Positions 1-6,857 are shown, numbered from the stretch's first letter. The stretch: DNA of 7,133 nucleotides from Ktedonobacterales bacterium (GCA_025450405.1 JANWHL010000034.1:1-7133), one strand, 5' to 3'. Program-made: numbers and translations. Notes: generated by a model not told the origin, from the letters alone.

Positions 1-366
1 CTCATCGCCAAGTGCCCGCCCGCGCGCGCAGATCACCGGCGCGAAGGCGGTGATGCCGAGCTCCGTGCCCTTTTGGAACACCCACTCGAGTTTCGCCGCT
101 TTGAGCAGTCCTGGACAGAGGACAACGCGCGCGCTCGGCTCGGCTGCGCACACGCGCCGCACGCCAAGGCGGGCGACAACGCGCTTGCGATCGGCCGACG
201 CGACGGTCGCGGGCCACTCGCCGCCGTCGCCATCCAGCAGCGTCAGCGAAGCGCCCGGACCGAGGCGGAGGACGTCGCGTACCTGGTGCGCGACGCCGCC
301 GGGCAGCTCGCAAATCCCGTTGGGAACGAGCGCCGCCGCGTCCACCACGAAGCGCCCCGTCGGCAT
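1..366 (-). CDS. rsmE: 16S rRNA (uracil-1498-N3)-methyltransferase, N-terminal part (cut by window edge)
   Basis: The visible 122 codons encode the N-terminal half of an RsmE-family protein, which uses S-adenosylmethionine to methylate N3 of U1498 in 16S rRNA in the cytoplasm. The sequence starts MPTGRFVVDAAALVPNG. It then shows the PUA-like domain (about residues 1-70), with HQVRDVLRLGPGASLTLLDG matching the family's H-x-x-x-V-L-R-x-x-x-G-x-x-x-x-x-x-D/G pattern. The start of the SPOUT methyltransferase domain follows: LLKAAKLEWVFQKGTELGIT, matching the family K-x-x-K-x-E-x-x-x-Q-K-x-T-E-L-G signature. The SAM-binding trefoil knot lies outside the window. The ATG at 366 is chosen because an in-frame stop lies at 379-381, and a GAGGG ribosome binding site (376-380) sits 9 bases upstream. 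The gene is 72 bases downstream of the oxidoreductase and may share its transcript. The assignment is firm, although the protein is incomplete here. Confidence 0.88.
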   Translation of the reverse strand, partial: MPTGRFVVDAAALVPNGICELPGGVAHQVRDVLRLGPGASLTLLDGDGGEWPATVASADRKRVVARLGVRRVCAAEPSARVVLCPGLLKAAKLEWVFQKGTELGITAFAPVICARGRALGDE

Positions 367-438
367 CGGTCGTGTCCCTCATGTGCGAACATTCCGCGAG
401 TGGGGTGGTTAGGATGCTGGCGGACCTGGGCGGGAACT

Positions 439-1710
439 TCACATCCCGCGTTCGGGTGCCCGCGCCGTTACGGTCGCGAGCCGGGCGGGATCGAAGAGAT
501 CGGCGTCGGGGTGCGCGCCGCCGCGGATGAGATCGCTCACCACGCGGGCCGCCGCCAGGGCGTTGGCGTTTCCATGGCCGGTATACGCGCCGGAGACGTA
601 GCAACGGGAGCTGCCAGGGACGTGTCCCACCAGCGGCAGACGGTCGTCCGAGAACGCCATCGTGCCCGCCCAGCGGTGTGTGACTGGTGCCACATTGGGG
701 GCGAGGCGCAGGGTCTGGCGGAGGAAGCGCTCGAGGTGATCCTGGATCGGCGGCCCGGGCGTCTCGTCGTCGGTATATTCTGTGTCGAAAGAGCGGTTGC
801 GCCAGCCACCGACCACGAGCCGACCATCGGGGAGCTGGCGCCAGTACTGGTAGCCTTCGTCGGCGTAGCACGGGCACGTGAAGACTTCCTCTTTCACCGG
901 CGCGGTAGCCAGCACCTGCCCGCGAGTGGGTCGGACGCGGGCGCCGAGCCAGCTCGCGCCGACCTGGTCCAGCAGCTCCGGTAGGCGCGCGTTGGTGGCG
1001 AGCACAGCGTGGCCGGCGCGGACCGTCCCGCCAGGGGTGCGCGCGACGACCTCGGCGCCTGCCTCCACCAGACCAGTTACCGTGCTGCCCTCGTAGATGA
1101 TCGCGCCCGATCGGCGCGCGAGATACGCGAGGCCGCGGACCAGCTGCGCCGGCTGCACTTCGCCGTCGCTCGGATGGTACGCGCCACCCAGGTATGTGCC
1201 GCGGATGCGCGAGGGGAGTTCGCCAGCGTCGAGCTGGATGGCCTCGTAGCCGTCCTCCAGCAGCAGACGGATGCTCTCCCAGATGGCCTCCAACTCGCTC
1301 TCGTTGGCCGCGAGCAGCATGCTACCGTTGCGCTGGTAGCCGCAGCTCCAGCCATTCCAGGCCAATTCTTCCAGCAGGTCCGCCGCCAGGCGTTGATTCT
1401 GGACGCTGAAGGCCCAGGCGCGGCGGGCCAGAGCACGCCCGTGGCGAGCAATGGTGGCGGCGTAGGTGTCGGCCGTGCCGCCGAGGAGGAAGCCGCCGTT
1501 GCGCCCGCTGGCCGAGGCGGCGACCGCGCGGCCTTCCAGGACGACCACACGCGCGCCCTCACGCGCAAGCCAGAGTGCCGCCGCCGTACCCGTAATCCCA
1601 GCGCCGATGACCAGGACGTCGGCGGTCACGTCGCCCGCCAGAGGCGATGGGGGCGGCGCCGGCGGCGCGTGCGAGTCGGTCTCGGCCTGCCAGTAGGAGG
1701 TGCTGCCCAT
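439..1710 (-). CDS. FAD-dependent oxidoreductase, DAO family (amine/amino-acid oxidase-like)
   Basis: This 423-residue protein has the fold signature of the DAO superfamily (glycine/sarcosine oxidase, DadA and gamma-glutamylputrescine oxidase types). These enzymes oxidise a C-N bond in amines or amino acids using FAD. After a Pro-rich N-terminus (residues 15-23) it has a Rossmann dinucleotide-binding motif GAGITG (36-41) ending in VVVLEG, then ASGRNGGF, typical of the PuuB/sarcosine-oxidase branch. The C-terminal part has RPTRGQVL, a DGRLVVGG stretch and THRWAGTMAFSDDRLPLVG, the usual second FAD-contacting segment. The frame is open upstream to 1998, but that part lies inside sdhB. The ATG at 1710 is preferred because AGGGA (1716-1720) lies 5 bases upstream and overlaps the sdhB stop. 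The ATG is 8 bases beyond that stop, implying translational coupling. The substrate cannot be read from sequence. Electrons might go to oxygen or into the quinone pool; this is inference from its position in the operon. Confidence 0.9.
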   Translation of the reverse strand: MGSTSYWQAETDSHAPPAPPPSPLAGDVTADVLVIGAGITGTAAALWLAREGARVVVLEGRAVAASASGRNGGFLLGGTADTYAATIARHGRALARRAWAFSVQNQRLAADLLEELAWNGWSCGYQRNGSMLLAANESELEAIWESIRLLLEDGYEAIQLDAGELPSRIRGTYLGGAYHPSDGEVQPAQLVRGLAYLARRSGAIIYEGSTVTGLVEAGAEVVARTPGGTVRAGHAVLATNARLPELLDQVGASWLGARVRPTRGQVLATAPVKEEVFTCPCYADEGYQYWRQLPDGRLVVGGWRNRSFDTEYTDDETPGPPIQDHLERFLRQTLRLAPNVAPVTHRWAGTMAFSDDRLPLVGHVPGSSRCYVSGAYTGHGNANALAAARVVSDLIRGGAHPDADLFDPARLATVTARAPERGM

Positions 1711-1721
1711 ACGCTTCCCTA
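1711..1721 (-). promoter_or_regulatory. ribosome binding site of the oxidoreductase overlapping the sdhB stop
   Basis: On the minus strand, AGGGA occupies 1716-1720 with a 5-base spacer to the ATG at 1710. It overlaps the sdhB TAG (1719-1721). This arrangement decides the start codon of the oxidoreductase and points to coupled translation of the two proteins. Confidence 0.6.
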
Positions 1722-2480
1722 TTCGGTCTCCGTGCTGCCGTACATGATGGCCCGCTTGACTTCCTCGATGGCGTCGGTGACATGGATGCCGCGCGGGCAC
1801 GCCTCGGTGCAATTGAAGATGGTGCGACAGCGCCAGACACCATTGCGGTCGCCCAGGATGCGCAGGCGCTCGCCAGCGGCGCGGTCGCGGCTGTCGAAGA
1901 TGAAGCGGTGAGCGTTCACGATGGAGGCGGGGCCGACCCAGTCGCGGTTGGCCCAGACGGAGGGGCAGGAGCCGGTACAGGCGCCGCAAAGGATGCACTT
2001 GGTGGTGTCGTCGTAGCGGGCGCGCTCTTCCGCGCTTTGCAAACGCTCGGCGGCCGGGGCCGGTTCGTCGTTGATGAGGAACGGCTTGACCTTCTCGTAT
2101 TTGGCGAAGAATGGGTCCATGTCGACGACGAGGTCGCGAATGACGGGGAAGCCGAGCATCGGTTCGATGGTGATGCGTGTGCCCACGTCCTTCATGAGGA
2201 GCTTGCAGGCGAGGCGGTTACGCCCGTTCACGCGCATGGCGTCGGAACCGCAGACGCCGTGGAGGCACGAGCGGCGGAAGGTGAGCGTGCCGTCCTGCTC
2301 CCACTTGATCTGGTTCAGCGCGTCCACCAGCCGGTCTTTTGGCTCGACTTGGAGCTGGAACTCCTGCCAGTAGGGCTTGTCGGAGCGGTCGGGCTGGTAG
2401 CGCTTGACCTTAATGGCGACGGCGAGGAGGTCGGCGCCGGAGCGGCGAGCGGCGGCGGGTGTGCGGGTGGCGGTGGACAT
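1719..2480 (-). CDS. sdhB: succinate dehydrogenase iron-sulfur subunit
   Basis: This 253-residue protein carries electrons from the FAD of SdhA to the quinone site through three Fe-S clusters, on the cytoplasmic face of the membrane. The N-terminal plant-ferredoxin-like domain has CLHGVCGSD (72-80) and C92. Ligands for the [2Fe-2S] cluster are C72, C77, D80 and C92, with Asp in the third place as in the E. coli enzyme. The C-terminal domain has CILCGACTGSCP (162-173). C162, C165, C168 and C228 should hold the [4Fe-4S] cluster. C172, C218 and C224 should hold the [3Fe-4S] cluster, with the second group in CRTIFNCTEACPRGI. All expected ligands are present. The length is slightly above E. coli SdhB because of a 20-residue N-terminal extension rich in Ala, Thr and Arg. 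The ATG at 2480 has AGAGGA (2489-2494) 8 bases upstream. It lies 150 bases after sdhA and is followed almost directly by the oxidoreductase. Confidence 0.97.
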   Translation of the reverse strand: MSTATRTPAAARRSGADLLAVAIKVKRYQPDRSDKPYWQEFQLQVEPKDRLVDALNQIKWEQDGTLTFRRSCLHGVCGSDAMRVNGRNRLACKLLMKDVGTRITIEPMLGFPVIRDLVVDMDPFFAKYEKVKPFLINDEPAPAAERLQSAEERARYDDTTKCILCGACTGSCPSVWANRDWVGPASIVNAHRFIFDSRDRAAGERLRILGDRNGVWRCRTIFNCTEACPRGIHVTDAIEEVKRAIMYGSTETE

Positions 2481-2630
2481 GGGCGGGATCCTCTAGGTTG
2501 AATGGCGGACGGGGGCGGTCAGCGGGCGGTTGAAACGGCGGCTAGAGGCCTTCGGCCACGCAACCCGCCCGCGCGGGCTGGAAACGGTGCCACGCGCGGA
2601 CCGAGGACGCGGCCCGGGGCGAGCGGTCGA
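2481..2630 (-). other. sdhA-sdhB spacer with GC-rich inverted repeats
   Basis: This 150-base gap inside the operon has no start codon leading to a credible peptide. It contains a perfect 12-base palindrome GCCCGCGCGGGC (2567-2578) and a small hairpin GGCC-TTC-GGCC (2547-2557). There is no U-run after either, so a terminator is unlikely. They could be mRNA-stabilising or processing structures that set the relative yields of SdhA and SdhB. The sdhB ribosome binding site occupies 2489-2494. Confidence 0.4.
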
Positions 2631-4367
<1,737 letters not shown>

Positions 4368-4373
4368 GAGGGC

Positions 4374-4380
4374 AACTCCT
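4374..4380 (-). promoter_or_regulatory. ribosome binding site fixing the sdhA start
   Basis: On the minus strand, AGGAGTT spans 4374-4380, leaving 8 bases between AGGAG and the ATG at 4367. The competing in-frame ATG at 4424 lies within the ACAGAG repeat and has only repeat sequence upstream, so the shorter SdhA is favoured. Confidence 0.7.
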
Positions 4381-4398
4381 GGGGCGGACCGGAGGGAT

Positions 4399-4430
4399 TT
4401 AACCACAGAGAGCACAGAGGGCACGGAGAT
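4399..4430. repeat. ACAGAG-type intergenic repeat copy
   Basis: The plus strand reads AACCACAGAGAGCACAGAGG followed by GCACGGAG, a run of degenerate ACAGAG units. It matches the pattern ACCACAGAG-(n)-CACAGAG-GGCACAGAG that I recall as a common dispersed intergenic repeat in many environmental bacterial genomes. It lies inside the sdh operon, just upstream of the sdhA ribosome binding site. Its function is unknown. The family attribution rests on memory, not a search. Confidence 0.55.
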
Positions 4431-4460
4431 AGGAGAGAGAGAAGGAGAGAGAGAAGGAGG
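4431..4460. repeat. 12-base purine tandem repeat, about 2.5 copies
   Basis: The unit AGGAGAGAGAGA occurs at 4431-4442 and again exactly at 4443-4454, followed by a partial AGGAGG (4455-4460). It is a pure polypurine tract on the plus strand, and therefore polypyrimidine in the sdh mRNA. It directly abuts the ACAGAG repeat. Such tracts are prone to slippage and can form triplex DNA. A variable copy number would change the sdhD-sdhA spacing. Confidence 0.8.
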
Positions 4461-4490
4461 CTGGCGCCGCTGCTGCTGAATGGGGTGGCG

Positions 4491-4586
4491 CTACGAGGGC
4501 CGAATGAGCGTTGGAAGGCTGACAAGGACCTGGCCGGCGAGCGCGGTGGTGACCACCGAGATGGCGCACGTGGCCATCTGCCACAT
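4491..4586 (-). CDS. candidate 31-residue hydrophobic small ORF between sdhD and sdhA
   Basis: This reading frame begins with ATG at 4586, only 2 bases after the sdhD stop, and ends with TAG at 4491-4493. It starts MWQMATCAISVV and continues as a mostly uncharged stretch (about residues 5-28) that could be one membrane helix. The only charged side chain is an Arg near the C-terminus (LIRPS). By hand count, about 27 of 31 codons end in G or C, like the neighbouring genes. No clear Shine-Dalgarno precedes it, so expression would depend on reinitiation after sdhD. Small single-helix subunits are known in some complex II enzymes, for example SdhF of mycobacterial Sdh2. No sequence similarity to SdhF is claimed. 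The same bases form two inverted repeats (4544-4558 and 4570-4584), which may be the real reason for the sequence. It is a hypothesis, not a firm gene. Confidence 0.3.
   Translation of the reverse strand: MWQMATCAISVVTTALAGQVLVSLPTLIRPS
4544..4584 (-). repeat. two adjacent inverted repeats just after sdhD
   Basis: CGGTGGT-G-ACCACCG is a 7-base inverted repeat with a one-base centre (4544-4558). GTGGC-CATCT-GCCAC is a 5-base stem with a 5-base loop (4570-4584), 5 bases from the sdhD stop. Neither is followed by a U-run. They could act as mRNA processing or stabilising hairpins between the anchor genes and sdhA, or be incidental to the small ORF that overlaps them. Confidence 0.45.
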
Positions 4587-4588
4587 GG

Positions 4589-5014
4589 TCACTTGGTGGG
4601 GAACATGACGATGGTGAGCGTGCCCATCAGCCAGAAGGTCACCACGGTCAGCCCGAGGACCGACTGGGCGAAGACGCGCCAGCCGCGGGTGTGGATGTAA
4701 TCGTCGGCGATGATCCGCAGGCCATTGAGGCCGTGGAGCAGGGCAAGGGTGAGCAGCACGAGGTCGTAGACGCGCCAGAAGGGGTTCTGGTAGCGGTGCT
4801 GGACGAAGGTGTAGGTGGTCATGGAAACGTCGGTGACGACGTGCATGAGGATCAGGTGGATGATCACCAGGAAGAGCAGCACGACGCCGGACCAGCGAAA
4901 GAAGTACCAGGAGAAGGTCTCGAAGGCGGTGCCGCCGACGGGGCGGGCACTGGCGCCGTATTGCGCGACGACTCGAGGAGCGGCGGGGCGAGAGGGCTCA
5001 GTGGTGGTGGCCAT
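4589..5014 (-). CDS. sdhD: succinate dehydrogenase membrane anchor subunit D
   Basis: This 141-residue integral membrane anchor, with SdhC, binds heme b and forms the quinone-reduction site. It has a 30-residue hydrophilic N-terminus, then FFRWSG (38-43), which resembles the R-x-S-G quinone-site motif. Three membrane helices lie at about 43-60, 83-103 and 115-137. Helix 1 carries H53 and H58. Helix 2 carries H94 in HGLNGLRIIADDYI, the conserved heme-ligand region, with D104/D105 as in E. coli SdhD D82/Y83-type positions. The frame is open far upstream through sdhC. The ATG at 5014 is chosen because AGGAAGGA (5026-5033) precedes it by 11 bases and the downstream protein has the usual anchor length. 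It is 71 bases after sdhC. The C/D labels follow gene order, because the two anchors are not easily told apart by motif alone. Confidence 0.93.
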   Translation of the reverse strand: MATTTEPSRPAAPRVVAQYGASARPVGGTAFETFSWYFFRWSGVVLLFLVIIHLILMHVVTDVSMTTYTFVQHRYQNPFWRVYDLVLLTLALLHGLNGLRIIADDYIHTRGWRVFAQSVLGLTVVTFWLMGTLTIVMFPTK

Positions 5015-5085
5015 GGGGGATCGTGTCCTTCCTGACTGCCGGGGGAGTGAGGCCGCGCCAGGCGGCCGCCGCGCATGGTGACCCG
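5015..5085 (-). other. sdhC-sdhD spacer with hairpin and sdhD ribosome binding site
   Basis: The 71-base spacer contains the inverted repeat GGCCGC-GCCAG-GCGGCC (5051-5067; 6-base stem, 5-base loop) and the sdhD ribosome binding site AGGAAGGA (5026-5033). The stem has no U-run after it, so termination is unlikely. A role in RNA stability is possible but not shown. Confidence 0.4.
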
Positions 5086-5475
5086 CTAGATGAACGGCGC
5101 GCAGGTGTTGGGTGCCCCGGGGCAGCGGCCGAAGATGGGCGCGACCACGAAGAAGGCCATGGGGATGAAGCCGGCGATGGAAAGGGCGACCACGGCGAAA
5201 AACATCTGCCGCTGATATTTGTGGCCGGCGGGCCAGAAGTCGATGATGAGGATGCGCAGGCCGTTGCAGGCGTGGTAGAGCACCGAGGCGATCAGCGCCA
5301 GCGAGAGCACGCGGACGATACCCAGGCTGAAGATCTTGATGCCGTCGTCGTAGACCGTCGGGCCGAAGCCGGCGAGGGTAATATCCACGATGTGGATGAG
5401 GAGGAAGAATAGGACGCCGAGCCCGGTGATCCGGTGGAAGAGCCAGGACCACATGCCCGATTGGCCGCGATACAT
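5086..5475 (-). CDS. sdhC: succinate dehydrogenase cytochrome b subunit
   Basis: This 129-residue membrane anchor is the first gene of the operon. It starts MYRGQSGMWSWLFHRITGLG. HRITG (14-18) is the family HR-x-S/T-G motif that contributes to the quinone site. Three membrane helices lie at about 17-35, 50-72 and 91-113. H28 in helix 1 and H68 in helix 2 (YHACNGLRILIID) are the likely heme b ligands. The H-x-x-N-G-L-R pattern recurs in SdhD. The length fits short bacterial SdhC proteins. The C-terminal tail has two Cys (118 and 125) in RCPGAPNTC, which is unusual in my memory of the family. AAGGAG (5484-5489) lies 8 bases before the ATG. A promoter and a palindromic leader sit directly upstream. 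Confidence 0.95.
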   Translation of the reverse strand: MYRGQSGMWSWLFHRITGLGVLFFLLIHIVDITLAGFGPTVYDDGIKIFSLGIVRVLSLALIASVLYHACNGLRILIIDFWPAGHKYQRQMFFAVVALSIAGFIPMAFFVVAPIFGRCPGAPNTCAPFI

Positions 5476-5495
5476 GAGAGCGACTCCTTACCTGT

Positions 5496-5526
5496 CGTCG
5501 TCCGGTGGCCGGACGACGTCGTCCGG
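5496..5526. promoter_or_regulatory. palindromic element in the sdhC leader (three half-sites)
   Basis: CCGGACGACGTCGTCCGG (5509-5526) is a perfect 18-base palindrome. Its left half also pairs with an upstream copy: CGTCGTCCGG (5496-5505), TGG, CCGGACGACG (5509-5518). There are thus three half-sites in alternating orientation. The element lies between the predicted transcription start (about 5547) and the sdhC ribosome binding site (5484-5489). It could be a repressor operator, or an RNA leader in which the middle half-site pairs with either neighbour and so changes access to the Shine-Dalgarno. No U-run follows, so it is not an obvious attenuator. Confidence 0.6.
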
Positions 5527-5553
5527 TCGGGGATGTCGCATGCCGCAACCCTG

Positions 5554-5582
5554 ATTATACCGCCGCTCGGGAGTGGCTACAA
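5554..5582 (-). promoter_or_regulatory. sdh operon promoter (sigma70-type)
   Basis: On the minus strand a perfect TATAAT occupies 5554-5559. Exactly 17 bases upstream is TTGTAG (5577-5582), which matches TTGACA at three positions. Transcription would start near 5547, giving a leader of roughly 70 bases that contains the palindromic element and the sdhC ribosome binding site. The short A+T-rich hexamer stands out in very GC-rich surroundings. Confidence 0.65.
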
Positions 5583-5709
5583 GCACGGTTGGAGCGCGGG
5601 AGACGCGAAGACGTGGGTGCGCGGTGAGCACAAACGGGCGCGACGCGACCGGCCAGGGTGTCACGAGGGCGGCCAAGGGGGATCCGATGCGCGGAGAGTT
5701 GCGGGGGGA
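5583..5709 (-). other. spacer between the DUF3761-like gene and the sdh promoter, no gene seen
   Basis: No credible coding frame and no hairpin followed by a T-run were found here. The frame that is open across 5676-5488 starts with TTG and runs through the promoter and palindrome, so it is discounted. Transcription from the upstream gene could read into the sdh operon. Confidence 0.4.
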
Positions 5710-6321
5710 TCAATGCGCGTACAGCGGTCGCCACTCGCCCCGGTGATACGAGCAGGCACCACGGCGCCCGCCGGAGTGGCTGAATGTGCCGTCTCGGCAC
5801 TCCACGACATAGCCGTTGGTGTCCCGCCAGAAGCTCTTGATGCAGGGGAAATAGGCGCAGAAAGCTGACGGTGGGGCGTAGATGAGGCGGCCAGGGTTGA
5901 AGTTGTAGCCCCAAGGATTGTTGAACACACCGACTGGCACGGGGGTTTGCGTGGGCCGGGGTATGGGCCGAGGCGTCGGCCGGGGCGTGGGTGCGGGCTT
6001 GGGGCGCGGGGTCGCGGTGGGAACGGGAGTAGCCGTAGGTGCGGGGGTGGCCGTGGGCGCTCGGGTGGATCTTGGTGCGGCGGTGGGCGTCAGCGCATGG
6101 ATGACAGTTGTCCGAGCGATCTCGCCGCGGGCGCCCGTGGTGGACGTTGGCGGCCGCAGTTGGGCGGTCACCTGGCGGGGCGGCGCGACGGTCGAAGCAA
6201 AGAGGGCGCCGGCGCACGAGAAGAGCAGGCAGGCTGACATCAAGAGGCCGCAACCGATGCCGACCTGTTTCGGACGCGACGCCCCGATGAACGCGTGCCA
6301 CGCGCTGCGTAGATGCTCCAT
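5710..6321 (-). CDS. membrane-anchored/secreted Thr-Pro-rich protein with DUF3761-like C-terminus
   Basis: This 203-residue protein has four parts. A basic N-terminus (1-19) leads to a hydrophobic segment at about 20-43 (VGIGCGLLMSACLLFSCAG), which is a signal anchor or long signal peptide; LFSC is only a poor lipobox. A variable stretch follows. Residues 78-129 are rich in Thr, Pro, Ala and Arg, with APTATP-like hexads and PTPRP repeats, a likely extended cell-surface spacer. The C-terminal module (131-203) runs NPWGYNF, PPSAFCAYFPCI, GYVVECRDGTF, SHSGGRRGACSYHRG. Its CRDGTFSHS and GACSYH parts resemble the small DUF3761 domain, which has no known function. C155, C160, C175 and C190 could form disulfides outside the cell. 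The ribosome binding site is weak. The gene is monocistronic by appearance, 234 bases upstream of sdhC on the same strand. No functional link to SDH is evident. Confidence 0.82.
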   Translation of the reverse strand: MEHLRSAWHAFIGASRPKQVGIGCGLLMSACLLFSCAGALFASTVAPPRQVTAQLRPPTSTTGARGEIARTTVIHALTPTAAPRSTRAPTATPAPTATPVPTATPRPKPAPTPRPTPRPIPRPTQTPVPVGVFNNPWGYNFNPGRLIYAPPSAFCAYFPCIKSFWRDTNGYVVECRDGTFSHSGGRRGACSYHRGEWRPLYAH

Positions 6322-6399
6322 GCCGTATCCGTACCTACCAAACTCTGACGAACCAGACTCGAACGCCGAGCGCGCTACGTCGCGGCACCGAAGCCATGC

Positions 6400-6426
6400 C
6401 GGCTCCGTGTCGCACTTGCGGAGCCG
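6400..6426. repeat. inverted repeat upstream of the DUF3761-like gene
   Basis: CGGCTCCG (6400-6407) and CGGAGCCG (6419-6426) form an 8-base perfect inverted repeat around 11 bases. It lies about 80-105 bases upstream of the ATG at 6321, a usual place for an operator. There is no T-run on either side. Regulation is inferred from position only. Confidence 0.45.
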
Positions 6427-6857
6427 TTATCGGCGCATGATATGTACCATGGTGGGCGGTTTGCACCGAATATGGCCGTGGTCGAGTGCGGTCGCGCTTG
6501 AAATGGGAGCAGTTTCCATGATCGAGCCGGATACCACGGGGCCGAACGTTCGCGTGGCGGGTTGCGGCCCGCGGGCGGACGGCCGCCAGGGAGGTGGCGG
6601 AAAATGGGCGCGCCCACGGGCGAGGGCTGCAGCATGGCGAGGATGCGGAATAGAAGTTCCGCGCGTAATCCTGAGTTTCGAGTGCATTGTGCGGGCGGCG
6701 CACGTAGGGGGCAGTTTGCGGGAGAATCTTGAGCTGATGGCGGATGGTGGGGCAGCGAGGAAAAGGGGACAAAGGTCCCTCGACGGCGCGGCCAGCGGGC
6801 GATTTTCGGGGGATCGACCCCAAGGTACCTCTGCCCCGCGCTTGGTGAGTGGGCAAG
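6427..6857. other. gene-free stretch with several inverted repeats
   Basis: No frame on either strand gives a recognisable protein. The minus-strand frame open at 6991-6335 is rich in Arg, Pro, Ser and His, as GC-rich non-coding frames are. The stretch holds a perfect palindrome TGGGCGCGCCCA (6605-6616), GCGGAA-TAGAAG-TTCCGC (6645-6662), GTGCG-GGCGG-CGCAC (6689-6703), GGGAC-AAAG-GTCCC (6766-6779) and GGGG-ATCGA-CCCC (6809-6821). This could be a divergent promoter region or a structured RNA. I recognise no known RNA family. Confidence 0.4.
6766..6779. promoter_or_regulatory. DosR/NarL-type palindromic box GGGAC-N4-GTCCC
   Basis: GGGAC-AAAG-GTCCC has the 5-4-5 geometry and the exact GGGAC/GTCCC arms of the mycobacterial DosR (DevR) box, a binding site for a hypoxia/redox response regulator of the NarL/LuxR type. 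It sits about 80 bases upstream of the promoter-like pair at 6858-6886. The arms match, but which regulator binds it in this organism is unknown. It could also be a chance hairpin in GC-rich DNA. Confidence 0.4.

Noticed and set aside
367..438. Terminator or promoter between the oxidoreductase and rsmE
   Set aside because: No stem followed by a T-run and no TATAAT-like hexamer with a matching -35 could be found in the 72 bases.
73..984. 303-codon plus-strand open frame at the left
   Set aside because: It is antisense to rsmE and the oxidoreductase, both of which have clear family motifs. The frame shows no recognisable protein.
1711..1998. N-terminal extension of the oxidoreductase frame
   Set aside because: The added residues are a shifted reading of the sdhB 3' end (Arg/Pro/His-rich), and a Shine-Dalgarno supports the ATG at 1710.
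1647..2501. 284-codon plus-strand open frame
   Set aside because: It mirrors sdhB, which has all its Fe-S ligands; the antisense product is low-complexity Gly/Ala/Val/Asp.
4368..4424. 19-residue N-terminal extension of SdhA
   Set aside because: It is encoded partly by the ACAGAG repeat, has no ribosome binding site, and homologues begin close to the FAD-binding motif as MPYHKFD does.
4864..5076. 70-codon minus-strand frame overlapping the sdhC-sdhD spacer
   Set aside because: It runs out of frame into sdhD, is Pro/Ser/Arg-rich and has no hydrophobic helix or motif.
5488..5676. 62-codon minus-strand frame upstream of sdhC
   Set aside because: It starts with TTG, runs through the predicted promoter and palindrome, and looks like no protein family.
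5555..6301. 248-codon minus-strand frame overlapping the DUF3761-like gene
   Set aside because: It is a shifted reading of the Pro/Thr repeats, rich in His, Arg and Pro, while the 5710-6321 frame has a signal segment and a conserved C-terminus.
6340..6385. GTTCGAGTC-like tRNA T-loop on the minus strand
   Set aside because: The flanking bases do not form a 5-base T-stem, and no acceptor, D or anticodon arms can be placed around it.
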